Shown: positions 43,581-52,024 of the stretch, one piece after another | Layout of the letters: each line of letters opens with the position of its first letter | Position numbering within the stretch: the first letter of the stretch is position 1 | From: JAXHUM01 sp034189325 | Lineage (GTDB): Bacteria; Desulfobacterota; DSM-4660; Desulfatiglandales; Desulfatiglandaceae | NCBI GenBank assembly: GCA_034189325.1 | Contig: JAXHUM010000077.1 | Coordinates: 1-64,000 of the forward strand | Direction of reading: 5' to 3' | DNA: 64,000 bases | Notes under the pieces: generated by a model | What the model saw: the letters and a program-made list of their open reading frames with translations, nothing else | Told to the model about the DNA's origin: nothing | Databases searched by the model: none | Made by a program: the position numbers and the translations under genes

Positions 43581-44300
43581 ATGTCGCAAAGAGTCAGGTA
43601 TCTTCACATCGGTTTAGGGTCCTGTTTCCTTTTTTGTTCCCTTTTTTTTGTTCTTTCCGGGTGCGGCACTCCCCCTAGAAAGAAAACACCGGTAATAGAA
43701 ACAAAAGCACCTGTGATAGTTGAACCGGAGGTAAGATATGAGGGATCCCTTTGGCAAAGCAGAGGGCCGATGAGTGATCTATTTATGAATCCAAAGGCCC
43801 GGCATGTTGGGGATATTGTCACCGTTAATATAATCGAATCCTCAAGCGCCACCAATAAGGCCAATACAGATACCGGTAGGACATCCTCCCTATCAGGAGA
43901 GTTAAACGGCTTCTTCGGCCTGGAACAGAGATATCCAAGTACCCACGGCTTCATCAATCCCTTTTCCCAGGTAAGCGGAAGCATGAACAACAGTTTCAAA
44001 GGGGATGGGACAACCAGCAGAAGCGGAGATCTTTCAGCCTATATAACAGCCAGAGTCGTTGAGGTGCTGCCCAACGGCAACCTGAAGATCCTGGGTTCGA
44101 GGGAGATCACGGTCAACCATGAAAGACAGTATATCCATTTGAGCGGGACTATTCGGCCGAGGGATATCTCTCCCGATAATATTGTCCTGTCCACATATAT
44201 CAGTGACGCCAGGATTGAATATGGAGGTAACGGGGCGATTGATGATCACCAGCGCCCGGGGTGGCTGGCAAGGATCATCAATGTGATATGGCCCTTTTGA
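43581..44300 (+). CDS. flgH: Flagellar L-ring lipoprotein FlgH
   Basis: 239 residues. FlgH forms the outer-membrane L ring. The signal peptide carries lipobox FVLSGC, with Cys at residue 28. Family blocks: SLWQSRGPMSDLFMNPKARHVGDIVTVNIIESSSATNKANT, then DGTTSRSGDLSAYITARVVEVLPNGNLKILGSREI, and the end GTIRPRDISPDNIVLSTYISDARIEYGGNG. The length and order (flgA-flgH-flgI) are typical. Confidence 0.97.
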   Translation: MSQRVRYLHIGLGSCFLFCSLFFVLSGCGTPPRKKTPVIETKAPVIVEPEVRYEGSLWQSRGPMSDLFMNPKARHVGDIVTVNIIESSSATNKANTDTGRTSSLSGELNGFFGLEQRYPSTHGFINPFSQVSGSMNNSFKGDGTTSRSGDLSAYITARVVEVLPNGNLKILGSREITVNHERQYIHLSGTIRPRDISPDNIVLSTYISDARIEYGGNGAIDDHQRPGWLARIINVIWPF

Positions 44301-44318
44301 GTGGAGAATAATGAGAAG

Positions 44319-45431
44319 ATGTCTGTAACAAGGAAGGCGCTACAGAAAATTATATTGCTTGCAATTATCCATTTCTTGATGACTCCTTGTGTCTATGGGG
44401 CCCGGATTAAAGACCTCGCCGACATCAAGGGGGTACGGCAAAATCAGTTGGTCGGGTACGGATTGGTGGTGGGCCTGGATGGGACAGGTGACGGGAAAGG
44501 CGTCAAGTTCACCATCCAGTCGATGTCAAGCATGCTCGAGAAGATGGGAATCACACTGAAACCCAATGATATTGCCGTCAAGAATGTTGCTGCCGTCATG
44601 GTTTCTGCCGACCTACCCCCCTTTTCGAGGGCAGGTAACAGAATTGATGTCCTTGTCAGCTCGATAGGAGATTGCTCGTCTCTGCAAGGGGGGACGCTCC
44701 TTTTGACTCCGCTGAGGGGAGTTGACGGCAAAGTCTATGCCGTTGCCCAGGGCCCGGTCAGTATCGGAGGCTTCTCTGCAGGCGGGGCCGGCGGCAAGGT
44801 TCAGAAAAACTTTCCCACGGTTGGACGTGTGGCCAGCGGAGCCCTCGTTGAAAACGAGATAATGACCGACTTTAACAGGAAAAAGACCCTGTCTCTATGT
44901 CTTCACCGTCCTGATTTTACCACTGCGTCTCGCGTGGCAGAGTCTATCAATGTCGCCCTCTTTGATCGGGCCGCAGAAACCGTTGACGCCGGTACGATCG
45001 AGGTCCATGTACCGGATAGACATCAGGGCAACCTTGTTGAATTGATCACTCTCATCGAAAACATCAATATTCAGCCTGATATGGTCTCAAAGGTGATCAT
45101 TAACGAACGGACCGGTACCGTGGTCATCGGAGAAAACGTCAGGATTTCGACCATTGCCATTTCTCACGGAAACCTGACCATAGAAATCAAGGAAAAACCG
45201 ATGGTTTCCCAACCTCTTCCTTTCTCAGAGGGAGAAACCGTGGTAACGCCTGATACGCAAGCCTTTGCAAAAGAAGAGACGAGGGCCCTCTACCTCATGA
45301 ATAGAGGGGTTTCCATTGGTGAGGTTGTCAGGGGCCTCAATGCCCTTGGCGTCTCTCCTCGGGATTTGATTACCATTTTCCAGGCTATTAAGGCCGCTGG
45401 GGCCCTACACGCAAAATTGGAGATTATATAA
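44319..45431 (+). CDS. flgI: Flagellar P-ring protein FlgI
   Basis: 370 residues from the ATG at 44319; an in-frame GTG at 44301 directly after the flgH stop has no ribosome site. FlgI forms the periplasmic P ring around the rod. A signal peptide (KIILLAIIHFLMTPCVYGA) is followed by the highly conserved ARIKDLADIKGVRQNQLVGYGLVVGLDGTGDG and by TSMLxxMG-type, ADLPPFSRAGNRIDVLVSSIGD, and C-terminal GVSPRDLITIFQAIKAAGALHAKLEII blocks. The last base of the stop codon is the first base of the flgJ start. Confidence 0.97.
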   Translation: MSVTRKALQKIILLAIIHFLMTPCVYGARIKDLADIKGVRQNQLVGYGLVVGLDGTGDGKGVKFTIQSMSSMLEKMGITLKPNDIAVKNVAAVMVSADLPPFSRAGNRIDVLVSSIGDCSSLQGGTLLLTPLRGVDGKVYAVAQGPVSIGGFSAGGAGGKVQKNFPTVGRVASGALVENEIMTDFNRKKTLSLCLHRPDFTTASRVAESINVALFDRAAETVDAGTIEVHVPDRHQGNLVELITLIENINIQPDMVSKVIINERTGTVVIGENVRISTIAISHGNLTIEIKEKPMVSQPLPFSEGETVVTPDTQAFAKEETRALYLMNRGVSIGEVVRGLNALGVSPRDLITIFQAIKAAGALHAKLEII

Positions 45432-45805
45432 TGACAGATCCAATATCGGTCCCGGATGTCTCTTGGCAGACCCTGGACCTGACCAATAAGATGAAGAGGG
45501 CGCAAACCTCCTTGGAATCCGCCGGCCGTCCTAGTTCCGGTCAAGATGATCCCGGCGTTAAGAAGGCCTGCGCCGAGATGGAATCTCTCTTTATTTATTA
45601 TCTTATCAAGGAGATGCGCGCCACGATCCCGAAGTCGGATTTTCTTGGTGGGGGAAAGGCCCATGAGATGTATACTTCCATGCTCGATACTCACCTCTCA
45701 AGGGAGTTGGCTGATAAGGGAGGCATCGGCATGTCTTCTCTTCTCATGGATCGTCTCTCTGCCAAAGCTGTGGTGAAGACGACGGAAACGGGGCACAATG
45801 AGTAG
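45431..45805 (+). CDS. flgJ: FlgJ-type rod-binding protein (no muramidase domain)
   Basis: 124 residues. It contains only the rod-binding/cap domain of FlgJ: VKKACAEMESLFIYYLIKEMRATIPKSDFLGGGKAHEMYTSMLDTHLSRELADKGGIGMSSLLM outlines the whole conserved part. The peptidoglycan hydrolase domain fused in enterobacterial FlgJ is absent, as in many deltaproteobacteria, so a separate enzyme must open the wall. It is the last gene of the flgF operon. Confidence 0.93.
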   Translation: MTDPISVPDVSWQTLDLTNKMKRAQTSLESAGRPSSGQDDPGVKKACAEMESLFIYYLIKEMRATIPKSDFLGGGKAHEMYTSMLDTHLSRELADKGGIGMSSLLMDRLSAKAVVKTTETGHNE

Positions 45806-45837
45806 GGAGTGCCTATGCACTTTATCCATAAGACAGC

Positions 45838-45865
45838 TAAAGTTTTTTGCCTTTTTTGCCGATAG
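45838..45865 (+). promoter_or_regulatory. Sigma-28 (FliA)-type promoter before flgM
   Basis: TAAAGTTT (45838-45845) and GCCGATAG (45858-45865) are separated by 12 nt; the usual FliA consensus has 11 nt and ends in AA. It points towards flgM, 150 bp downstream, and follows the flgF operon. Confidence 0.78.
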
Positions 45866-46014
45866 ACAACATAGACAAGGACTTGTCGTAAAGGTATACG
45901 ATAACCGTTGAAGCAGATCACGTTGAGTGCAAAGAACAGACATAATATGCAAAATCAAATAGTTAGAGCCATCTTTGGCCATCAAGTCTACTGGCGAAAA
46001 AGGGAGGTTTGAAA

Positions 46015-46335
46015 ATGGAGATTTCAGGGAACGACTCTTCCGTCAATTTGGGTGCCTATGTCAAGAGTGTCAAGGCCGGAAAGGAAGTTGAGGTAGGGCC
46101 CAGGGAAGCTGAAAAAAAGGTCGACAAGGGTATCGCCGGCGAAGATAAGGTCGTGTTATCGCCGAAGGCAAGGGAGATTCAAAAGGCCAAAATGCTTCTG
46201 GCATCCGTCCCCGACGTAAGGGAGGAAAAGGTGCAAGAGATAAGGCAACGGATCGAGGAAGGAACCTACAAAGTGGAAAGCAAAAAGATCGCGGAGAAGA
46301 TCGTGAAAGAATCTCTTCTCAACGAACTCGCATGA
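46015..46335 (+). CDS. flgM: Anti-sigma-28 factor FlgM
   Basis: 106 residues from the ATG at 46015 (AAAGGGAGG ahead; a TTG two codons earlier is also possible). FlgM holds FliA inactive until the hook is finished and is then exported. The N-terminal half is flexible and charged, while the C-terminal half has the conserved FliA-binding helices: DKVVLSPKAREIQKAKMLLASVPDVREEKVQEIRQRIEEGTYKVESKKIAEKIVKESL in outline. Its FliA-dependent promoter would make a feedback loop. Confidence 0.95.
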   Translation: MEISGNDSSVNLGAYVKSVKAGKEVEVGPREAEKKVDKGIAGEDKVVLSPKAREIQKAKMLLASVPDVREEKVQEIRQRIEEGTYKVESKKIAEKIVKESLLNELA

Positions 46336-46464
46336 CCCGATGTAAGAGATTGTTTTCATGACTATAATTTCAACATGCCTTCTTTGGGAAGTTCTCCGCA
46401 TCTCCGCGCGCTGAGTAAGGTCCCGCCTCAATAGAATCCATGCTTTTAAGGTCTGAAATCGGGG

Positions 46465-46971
46465 ATGAGAATGGACTTATTATTGGACAGACTCCTAGAC
46501 ATACTTGCGAAAGAAAAAGATCTGTATGAAAGGCTCCTTGTAGCCCTTAAGAATGAAAAAAGGGCCGTGGTCGATTCGAGACTCGACAGTCTCAATGAAG
46601 CGACCAAGGAAAAGGAGAATCTCCTTTTGAAGATTCGCATACTGGAAGAACAAAGATCCTCCAATCTGGCACGTCTGGCTCAAAGGCTGGGAGAGTCCCC
46701 GGAAGACCTGACACTAACCAGATTATCTCAATTGTTAGAAGAGCCTTATGCTGCACAAGTGGCGGATGCCTCTTCAGAATTCTCCACGCTCATCCAGCGC
46801 ATTCACGATATAAATAAGAATAACAAGGCCCTGATCCAGCATTCACTCGAGCTGGTCAGAGGCTCGCTGACGCTCTTAAACGACCTGGTGCCCTCCAGTC
46901 CCGTGTATCACAAGACAGGAAGGTTGCAGGCGGGGAGTTACAGTGGAAAAGTCCTTTCAGGAAGTATCTGA
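46465..46971 (+). CDS. flgN: FlgN-like export chaperone for FlgK/FlgL
   Basis: 168 residues. FlgN is a cytoplasmic chaperone that binds the C-termini of the hook-filament junction proteins. The chain is all-helical with long coiled coils (LDRLLDILAKEKDLYERLLVALKNEKRAVVDSRLDSLNEATKEKENLLLKIRILEEQR as the first part) and the family segment IHDINKNNKALIQHSLELVRGSLTLL. Identity in this family is low, and the position between flgM and flgK supports the call. Confidence 0.9.
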   Translation: MRMDLLLDRLLDILAKEKDLYERLLVALKNEKRAVVDSRLDSLNEATKEKENLLLKIRILEEQRSSNLARLAQRLGESPEDLTLTRLSQLLEEPYAAQVADASSEFSTLIQRIHDINKNNKALIQHSLELVRGSLTLLNDLVPSSPVYHKTGRLQAGSYSGKVLSGSI

Positions 46972-47156
46972 TAGGATGTTTTCACCTAATTACGGTGATT
47001 CCGTAAAGTTTTAAGATCACACAAGATCACAGCCTGACAATCCTGAGGAACAAGGCGTCGTTATTCTGCGCCGATGTGACGAAGGATGCGCTTAGCGCTG
47101 ATACTGGACTTTTTAGGAGTCCGTCAATAATCAATGTGTAGCCGAGGTTTCTAGCC
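46972..47156 (+). other. FlgN-FlgK gap with short hairpins
   Basis: Under 200 bp, no gene. It has an ACGG/CCGT pair near 46993, a GCGCTTAGCGC palindrome near 47090 and a GGACT/AGTCC stem (47106-47122) with a T-rich loop. The middle looks like a dispersed repeat, but no second copy is in the window. Confidence 0.35.
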
Positions 47157-48539
47157 ATGCCGGGTATCTATAGTATATTGAATGTGGCAAGTAGGGCCCT
47201 TCTTGCTCAGGAAAGGGCGATTGATATTACGGGGCATAATATCGCCAATGTAAATACGCCGGGGTATAGCCGGCAAAGGGTCAACATGGAGACCGGTATC
47301 CCGATTCCTTATGGGCCGGGAATGATTGGAACAGGGGTCAGGGCCACGGAAATCCAGAGGATCCATGATCGTTTTCTAGGTATGCAGATAAATATTGAAA
47401 ACCAGAATCTTTCCAAGTGGGAGGCGGAGAAAGGGGCCCTTGAAAGATCCGAAATCATATTCGATGAGTCGAGCGGCTACGGTTTAAACCAGGCAATGAG
47501 CGATTACTGGGCCACGTGGCAGGATCTGGCCAACAATCCCTCCGGCCACACCGAAAGGGTGGGGCTTTTGGCAGCGGGTGAGATCCTGACGACGACCTTC
47601 AATGATCTGTATGCGCAACTGGAACAACTTCAAAAAGACCTTGACGTGAGCATAACCGGGACTGTTGACCAGATCAATATCATTACGGAACAGATCGCTG
47701 ATCTGAATCTGAAGATTGCCCAATCCGAAGTGAATCATGAGAATGCGAATGATTATAGGGACCAGCGCGACCTGCTGCTTGAGGAACTTTCTTCAATGAT
47801 CGATATCAATAGCTTTGAAGACGATCAAGGAAGGGTGACGGTTTTGGCGGGTGGCGGAACGCCGCTTGTCCAAAGCAACTCTTCGTGGGACCTTTCCACG
47901 CAGGTCAATGGAGAGTTTCATGATGTGGTGTGGACCGATAGTGACGGCAATACAGTCGACATCACTCAGGATATCTCGGGAGGGAATCTGGCGGGGTGGC
48001 TTGAGGCGAGAGATACGACGATACCTGGTTATATGGCACGGCTCGACACGCTTGCCGGAGAAATGATCGCCCAAGTCAATGCTCTTCACCAAGGCGGATT
48101 CGCATTGGACGGTTCCACGGCAAGGAATTTCTTCACCGGGTCTTCCGCATCCGACATAACTGTCAATGCCGATATTATGAATGATCCAGACCTGATCGCC
48201 GCCTCGGCAACACTGGCAGGGGTCCCTGGCGACAACAGCAACGCCGTTGCCATTGCAAACCTTCAAAACCAGCTCACAGTCGGGGGAACAGCGACTTTTG
48301 ACGAATATTATAATGCCCTTGTGAGCGACGTGGGAAGAGCAGTACAGACTGCCGCCTATAATGTCGAGCACCAGAATATCATGAAGAGTCATATGGAAAA
48401 CTACCGAGAGTCTGTTTCAGGTGTCTCCCTCGATGAGGAAATGGTCAATCTTGTTAAATATGAGCACGCCTATCAGGCGGCGGCCAAGCTGATCACGGCA
48501 ATGGATGACTTGCTTAACACGGTTATCAATATGGTATAA
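47157..48539 (+). CDS. flgK: Flagellar hook-filament junction protein FlgK
   Basis: 460 residues. FlgK (HAP1) is the first junction protein between hook and filament. The N-terminal axial motif is present (SRALLAQERAIDITGHNIANVNTPGYSRQRVNME), as is the C-terminal one (VSGVSLDEEMVNLVKYEHAYQAAAKLITAMDDLLNTVINMV). The helical segment with FNDLYAQLEQLQKDLDVSI and a central variable part between them match FlgK architecture, at a compact length. Confidence 0.97.
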   Translation: MPGIYSILNVASRALLAQERAIDITGHNIANVNTPGYSRQRVNMETGIPIPYGPGMIGTGVRATEIQRIHDRFLGMQINIENQNLSKWEAEKGALERSEIIFDESSGYGLNQAMSDYWATWQDLANNPSGHTERVGLLAAGEILTTTFNDLYAQLEQLQKDLDVSITGTVDQINIITEQIADLNLKIAQSEVNHENANDYRDQRDLLLEELSSMIDINSFEDDQGRVTVLAGGGTPLVQSNSSWDLSTQVNGEFHDVVWTDSDGNTVDITQDISGGNLAGWLEARDTTIPGYMARLDTLAGEMIAQVNALHQGGFALDGSTARNFFTGSSASDITVNADIMNDPDLIAASATLAGVPGDNSNAVAIANLQNQLTVGGTATFDEYYNALVSDVGRAVQTAAYNVEHQNIMKSHMENYRESVSGVSLDEEMVNLVKYEHAYQAAAKLITAMDDLLNTVINMV

Positions 48540-48586
48540 AGGCGGGTCTTTGGATTGTTCGTTTCGAGAATGGAGAGGAGGACAGA

Positions 48587-49474
48587 ATGCGAATAACAAA
48601 TAACATCATGGCCAATACCGTCATGAACAACCTCTTTAAGACCCAGGAACGCCTAGCAAAATTCCAGGAAATTGTCTCGTCTCAGAAGCTGATCAATAGG
48701 CCTTCTGATGATCCCATAGGCATGGGAAAGATCCTGGAGTATCGAAAAAGGCTTTCCTCCATAGAGCAAAACTTCAATAATATCATTCATGGTAAGACGT
48801 GGATAGACATGACGGAAACGACTCTAGGGACTATTGATGAGCTCCTGAACATTGTAAAAAACACTGCTGTTGAGCAATCCGGCGGAGACCTAGATTCGAG
48901 ACAGATTGCCGCTCAAGATGTCAAAATCGCTTATGATCAAATCATGGAACTCGCAAATACCAAATTGGGAGGCAGTCATATTTTTGCAGGTCACCAAACT
49001 GATGCAGTGCCGTTTACAAGGGATGCGAACTACAACGCAACCTATGCGGGAGATGATGGTGATGTAAGGATCATCATAAGTGATAGTATGACGGCCAAGA
49101 TCAATGTTACAGGCCAGGATGCCTTTGTGGCGGGAACCAATCTCTTTGACGTGTTGAGAGACTTAATCATCGCCCTTGAAGACCCGAACTACGATCCAGC
49201 GGCAGTGGAAGCCCAATTGCAGCCCCTGACGGATGCTGCCAAACAGATCGAACTGGTGAGGGCAGAAGGGGCAACGAACTACAGTCGTCTCGATATCACT
49301 GAAAATCAGTTGGCCAGGCTCAAAACCGACCTTGAGGACATGCTTTACGAAACGGAAAATGCCGATATGGTTGAGGCCATTCTGAATTTGCAGTTGGAGG
49401 AGACAGCTTATCAGACCTCTCTTGAAACAGCTGCCAGGATTATACAGCCCACCCTTATCGATTTTCTCCGATAG
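48587..49474 (+). CDS. flgL: Flagellar hook-filament junction protein FlgL
   Basis: 295 residues. FlgL (HAP3) joins FlgK to flagellin. The flagellin-like N-terminus (ITNNIMANTVMNNLFKTQERLAKFQEIVSSQKLINRPSDDPIGMGKILEYR) and C-terminus (LTENADMVEAILNLQLEETAYQTSLETAARII-like) are clear, here with SYIFAGHQTD-type core GGSHIFAGHQTDAVPF. It is 47 bp downstream of flgK. No flagellin gene follows. Confidence 0.96.
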   Translation: MRITNNIMANTVMNNLFKTQERLAKFQEIVSSQKLINRPSDDPIGMGKILEYRKRLSSIEQNFNNIIHGKTWIDMTETTLGTIDELLNIVKNTAVEQSGGDLDSRQIAAQDVKIAYDQIMELANTKLGGSHIFAGHQTDAVPFTRDANYNATYAGDDGDVRIIISDSMTAKINVTGQDAFVAGTNLFDVLRDLIIALEDPNYDPAAVEAQLQPLTDAAKQIELVRAEGATNYSRLDITENQLARLKTDLEDMLYETENADMVEAILNLQLEETAYQTSLETAARIIQPTLIDFLR

Positions 49475-49481
49475 GCAATTC

Positions 49482-49949
49482 ATGAAAAAAGTGCTCTTCC
49501 TATCGATCTTGCCTGTTCTCTTTTCAACTCTTTTGTATGTCCATGGGTTCTGCCTCGAAAGTAATGACATTGTGAGGATGAAAAAGGCAGGCGTCGCTGA
49601 AGAGGTCATTCGACTCATGGTGGAAGAAAAGTCCGCACAGACCGCCGCTTTTACTGCTCAGGAGATCATAGACTTACATCAAGCGGGATTGAGTGATGAA
49701 ACTCTTCAGGTCCTTATAAGAGAAGGCTCCTTTCTTAAAGACAGGGCCCCGATAGTCTATGGAAGAGACATAAGATCCATCGAATTCACCACTGCCAAAG
49801 ACATTGTTGAACTAAAAAAGGCTGGGGTGAGTGATGATATTGTGAGGGCGATCATCCTCTTTGGATCAAGGGGAGCCAGTGACGCAGACAGAGAGAGGGC
49901 ATGGGAAATGCTCAAAAATATGGGTATTGTCGTTGATTTTCGACACTAG
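49482..49949 (+). CDS. Small secreted protein with three helical repeats, downstream of flgL
   Basis: 155 residues from the ATG at 49482, seven bases after the flgL stop; an upstream in-frame start would overlap flgL. A signal peptide (KKVLFLSILPVLFSTLLYVHG) directs it to the periplasm. Three similar segments follow: NDIVRMKKAGVAEEVIRLMV, QEIIDLHQAGLSDETLQVLI and KDIVELKKAGVSDDIVRAII, each a pair of short helices around AGV/L-[SA]-[DE]. The first two are about 46 residues apart and the third about 55 further on. Such repeats occur in secreted proteins of unknown function. Its place in the flgMNKL block suggests a flagellar or envelope role, but this is inference. Confidence 0.7.
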   Translation: MKKVLFLSILPVLFSTLLYVHGFCLESNDIVRMKKAGVAEEVIRLMVEEKSAQTAAFTAQEIIDLHQAGLSDETLQVLIREGSFLKDRAPIVYGRDIRSIEFTTAKDIVELKKAGVSDDIVRAIILFGSRGASDADRERAWEMLKNMGIVVDFRH

Positions 49950-50075
49950 ATCACACTCTATGGTCACCACCACAGCACCCTTTAAACACCCCCCGTACGT
50001 ACCCCATAGAAAACCGACTGAGGATCCTCTCATTCATGTCTCAGAGCAGGTTAGTTACAGAGTGGACAATCAGTT

Positions 50076-51932
50076 TTAAGACGCAAATGATGACATGGAA
50101 ATCTCATCAACGGGGAAACCATCCGATCTCAACTGTTCGATCTTGCCGAAGCTCCTCTTAAGTATCGACCCGATATAGTACTGTGCCGTTAAGACCTTCC
50201 CCTGATAGAAAGCGGCTTCCTTATTCTCATCAATTATTTTGCCTAACTCTTCGCCGGATGCGGTGCCTGTAAGACTCTTGAGCTTTGGATACGTGAGGCT
50301 GAGCTGCCACAGATGCATCCACCCCAGGACAACGTCGCCCATGACCTCGAGAAAGGGCGTTGCCTTGCCAAATACAGACACCACTTTGCCATCCTTGAGT
50401 TGGGACATCATATCTGTCACGATCTCCACCAGGCCATCCTTTGCCTTTTTGACTGTATCCGCATATTCTATGATAGGCTCAATCTTATCAGCCTCTTCAA
50501 TTGTCTTGTCGATTTTTGCAATCAGTTCTCCAAAAGCGGCCAGTTTGTCCCCGGCGAGCTTTCTAAAGACCAAGTCAATCGCCTGGATACCGTTGGTGCC
50601 TTCAAATAGGGAGGTGATCTTGCAGTCTCGGGCAAATCTTTCAAAAGGGTAGTCAGAAATGTATCCGTACCCGCCTGCACACTGAATGGCCGTACCCGTG
50701 ATCTCCCACGACATATCCGTGTTGTAGGCCTTAACCACAGGAATAAGCAAATCTACAAGTTTCTGCCACCTCTCTTTATCCTCCCCATCACTAATATGGG
50801 TGCGATCAATACACAGACTCGCGAAATAGGCAAGGGCCCTGCACCCCTCCACATAGGCCTTCATCCACAAAAGCATCCGTTTCACATCGGGGTGTTCTAT
50901 TATCGGGACTGACGTGTGTTTCTGTCCCTTTTTTGGAGACACAGATGCTCCCTGGATGCGGGTCTTGGCATATTCGACCGCATGGAGATAGGCCGTCGAA
51001 GATAGCGCCAGGCCTTCAAGGCCCACAAGCAGTCGCTGTTCGTTCATCATGTGAAACATTTCCATCAGCCCTCCGCCCTGTTTTCCCAGGAGATAGCCTG
51101 TGCATTCACCGTTATCCCCAAAATTCAGAGTGGTGGTGCTGAGTCCATGAATGCCCATCTTATGTTCGATACCGGCACAGAATACGTCGTTGCGTTTTGC
51201 AAGCGTCCCGTCATCGTTGACAAGGTACTTGGGCACGACAAACAGAGAGATGCCTTTGGGACCGGCCGGATCGCCCTCCACCCTCGCAAGCACCATATGG
51301 ACAATGTTCTCTACCAGATCATGCTCCCCTGCGGAGATAAAGATCTTTGTTCCGGAGATCGCATATGTTCCGTCATCCTTTTTTACAGCCTTAGATTTTA
51401 GAGCACTCAAGTCGCTCCCGGCATCTGATTCGGTCAGACACATGGTGCCCATCCACTCTCCGGAATACAACTTTGTCATAAACAGCTCTTTTTGTTTGTT
51501 GTCACCGAAGACCTCGATAAGCTTTGCGGCCCCATGGGTCAGTTCAGCCGCGCCGTAAAGACAAAAGGAGCTTGAATAAAAGAGCTCGGACACCGCTGTG
51601 CCAAGGCACAGGGGGAATCCCTGCCCCCCTACTTCGAGACTGTCGCACATGGCTATCCATCCGCCCTCTCTAAAGAGTTTGTATGGCGAATGATAACATT
51701 CCGGGGCCTTGACTGAATGATTGTCGGGATCAAAGCGGCAGCCTTGTTCATCGGCCTCTGAGGCGATAGGCCCAAATTCCGTTACAGCGAATTTCCGAGC
51801 CTCTTCCAGGACCATGTTGAACAGGTCGGGTGAATGCTCGGCAAACAATGGGGCCTCACAAAGCTTGTCGATTTGAAGCATTTCATTTAAAACGAATATC
51901 TGATCCCTTTCATCTACGAGCAGGTTTGACAT
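50076..51932 (-). CDS. Acyl-CoA dehydrogenase, long (DmdC/FadE-like) type
   Basis: 618 residues from the ATG at 51932, behind AGGAG. A FAD enzyme that forms an alpha,beta-double bond in an acyl-CoA thioester. N-terminal, middle (MGTMCLTESDAGSDLSALKSKAV, with ISGTKIFISAGEHD) and C-terminal domains are complete, and an extra C-terminal helical domain of about 130 residues puts it in the 600-residue subgroup that includes 3-methylmercaptopropionyl-CoA dehydrogenase. The probable catalytic Glu is in ITSLFEGTNGIQAID. It is the most distal gene of the catabolic operon seen here, 92 bp from the next dehydrogenase gene. The substrate is unknown. Confidence 0.93.
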   Translation of the reverse strand: MSNLLVDERDQIFVLNEMLQIDKLCEAPLFAEHSPDLFNMVLEEARKFAVTEFGPIASEADEQGCRFDPDNHSVKAPECYHSPYKLFREGGWIAMCDSLEVGGQGFPLCLGTAVSELFYSSSFCLYGAAELTHGAAKLIEVFGDNKQKELFMTKLYSGEWMGTMCLTESDAGSDLSALKSKAVKKDDGTYAISGTKIFISAGEHDLVENIVHMVLARVEGDPAGPKGISLFVVPKYLVNDDGTLAKRNDVFCAGIEHKMGIHGLSTTTLNFGDNGECTGYLLGKQGGGLMEMFHMMNEQRLLVGLEGLALSSTAYLHAVEYAKTRIQGASVSPKKGQKHTSVPIIEHPDVKRMLLWMKAYVEGCRALAYFASLCIDRTHISDGEDKERWQKLVDLLIPVVKAYNTDMSWEITGTAIQCAGGYGYISDYPFERFARDCKITSLFEGTNGIQAIDLVFRKLAGDKLAAFGELIAKIDKTIEEADKIEPIIEYADTVKKAKDGLVEIVTDMMSQLKDGKVVSVFGKATPFLEVMGDVVLGWMHLWQLSLTYPKLKSLTGTASGEELGKIIDENKEAAFYQGKVLTAQYYIGSILKRSFGKIEQLRSDGFPVDEISMSSFAS

Positions 51933-52024
51933 TTTTGTGCTCCTAAAAAACCAAAAGTGAGTTGAACGTAACAGAAAAGCCCTTGCCTCCCTTGACGATC
52001 AGGCATGGCAACCAGCGCTTATAA

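Noticed and set aside
46381..46420. GCATCTCCGCGCGC-type sequence after flgM as part of a dispersed repeat
   Set aside because: It is too short, has no second copy in the window and no inverted ends.
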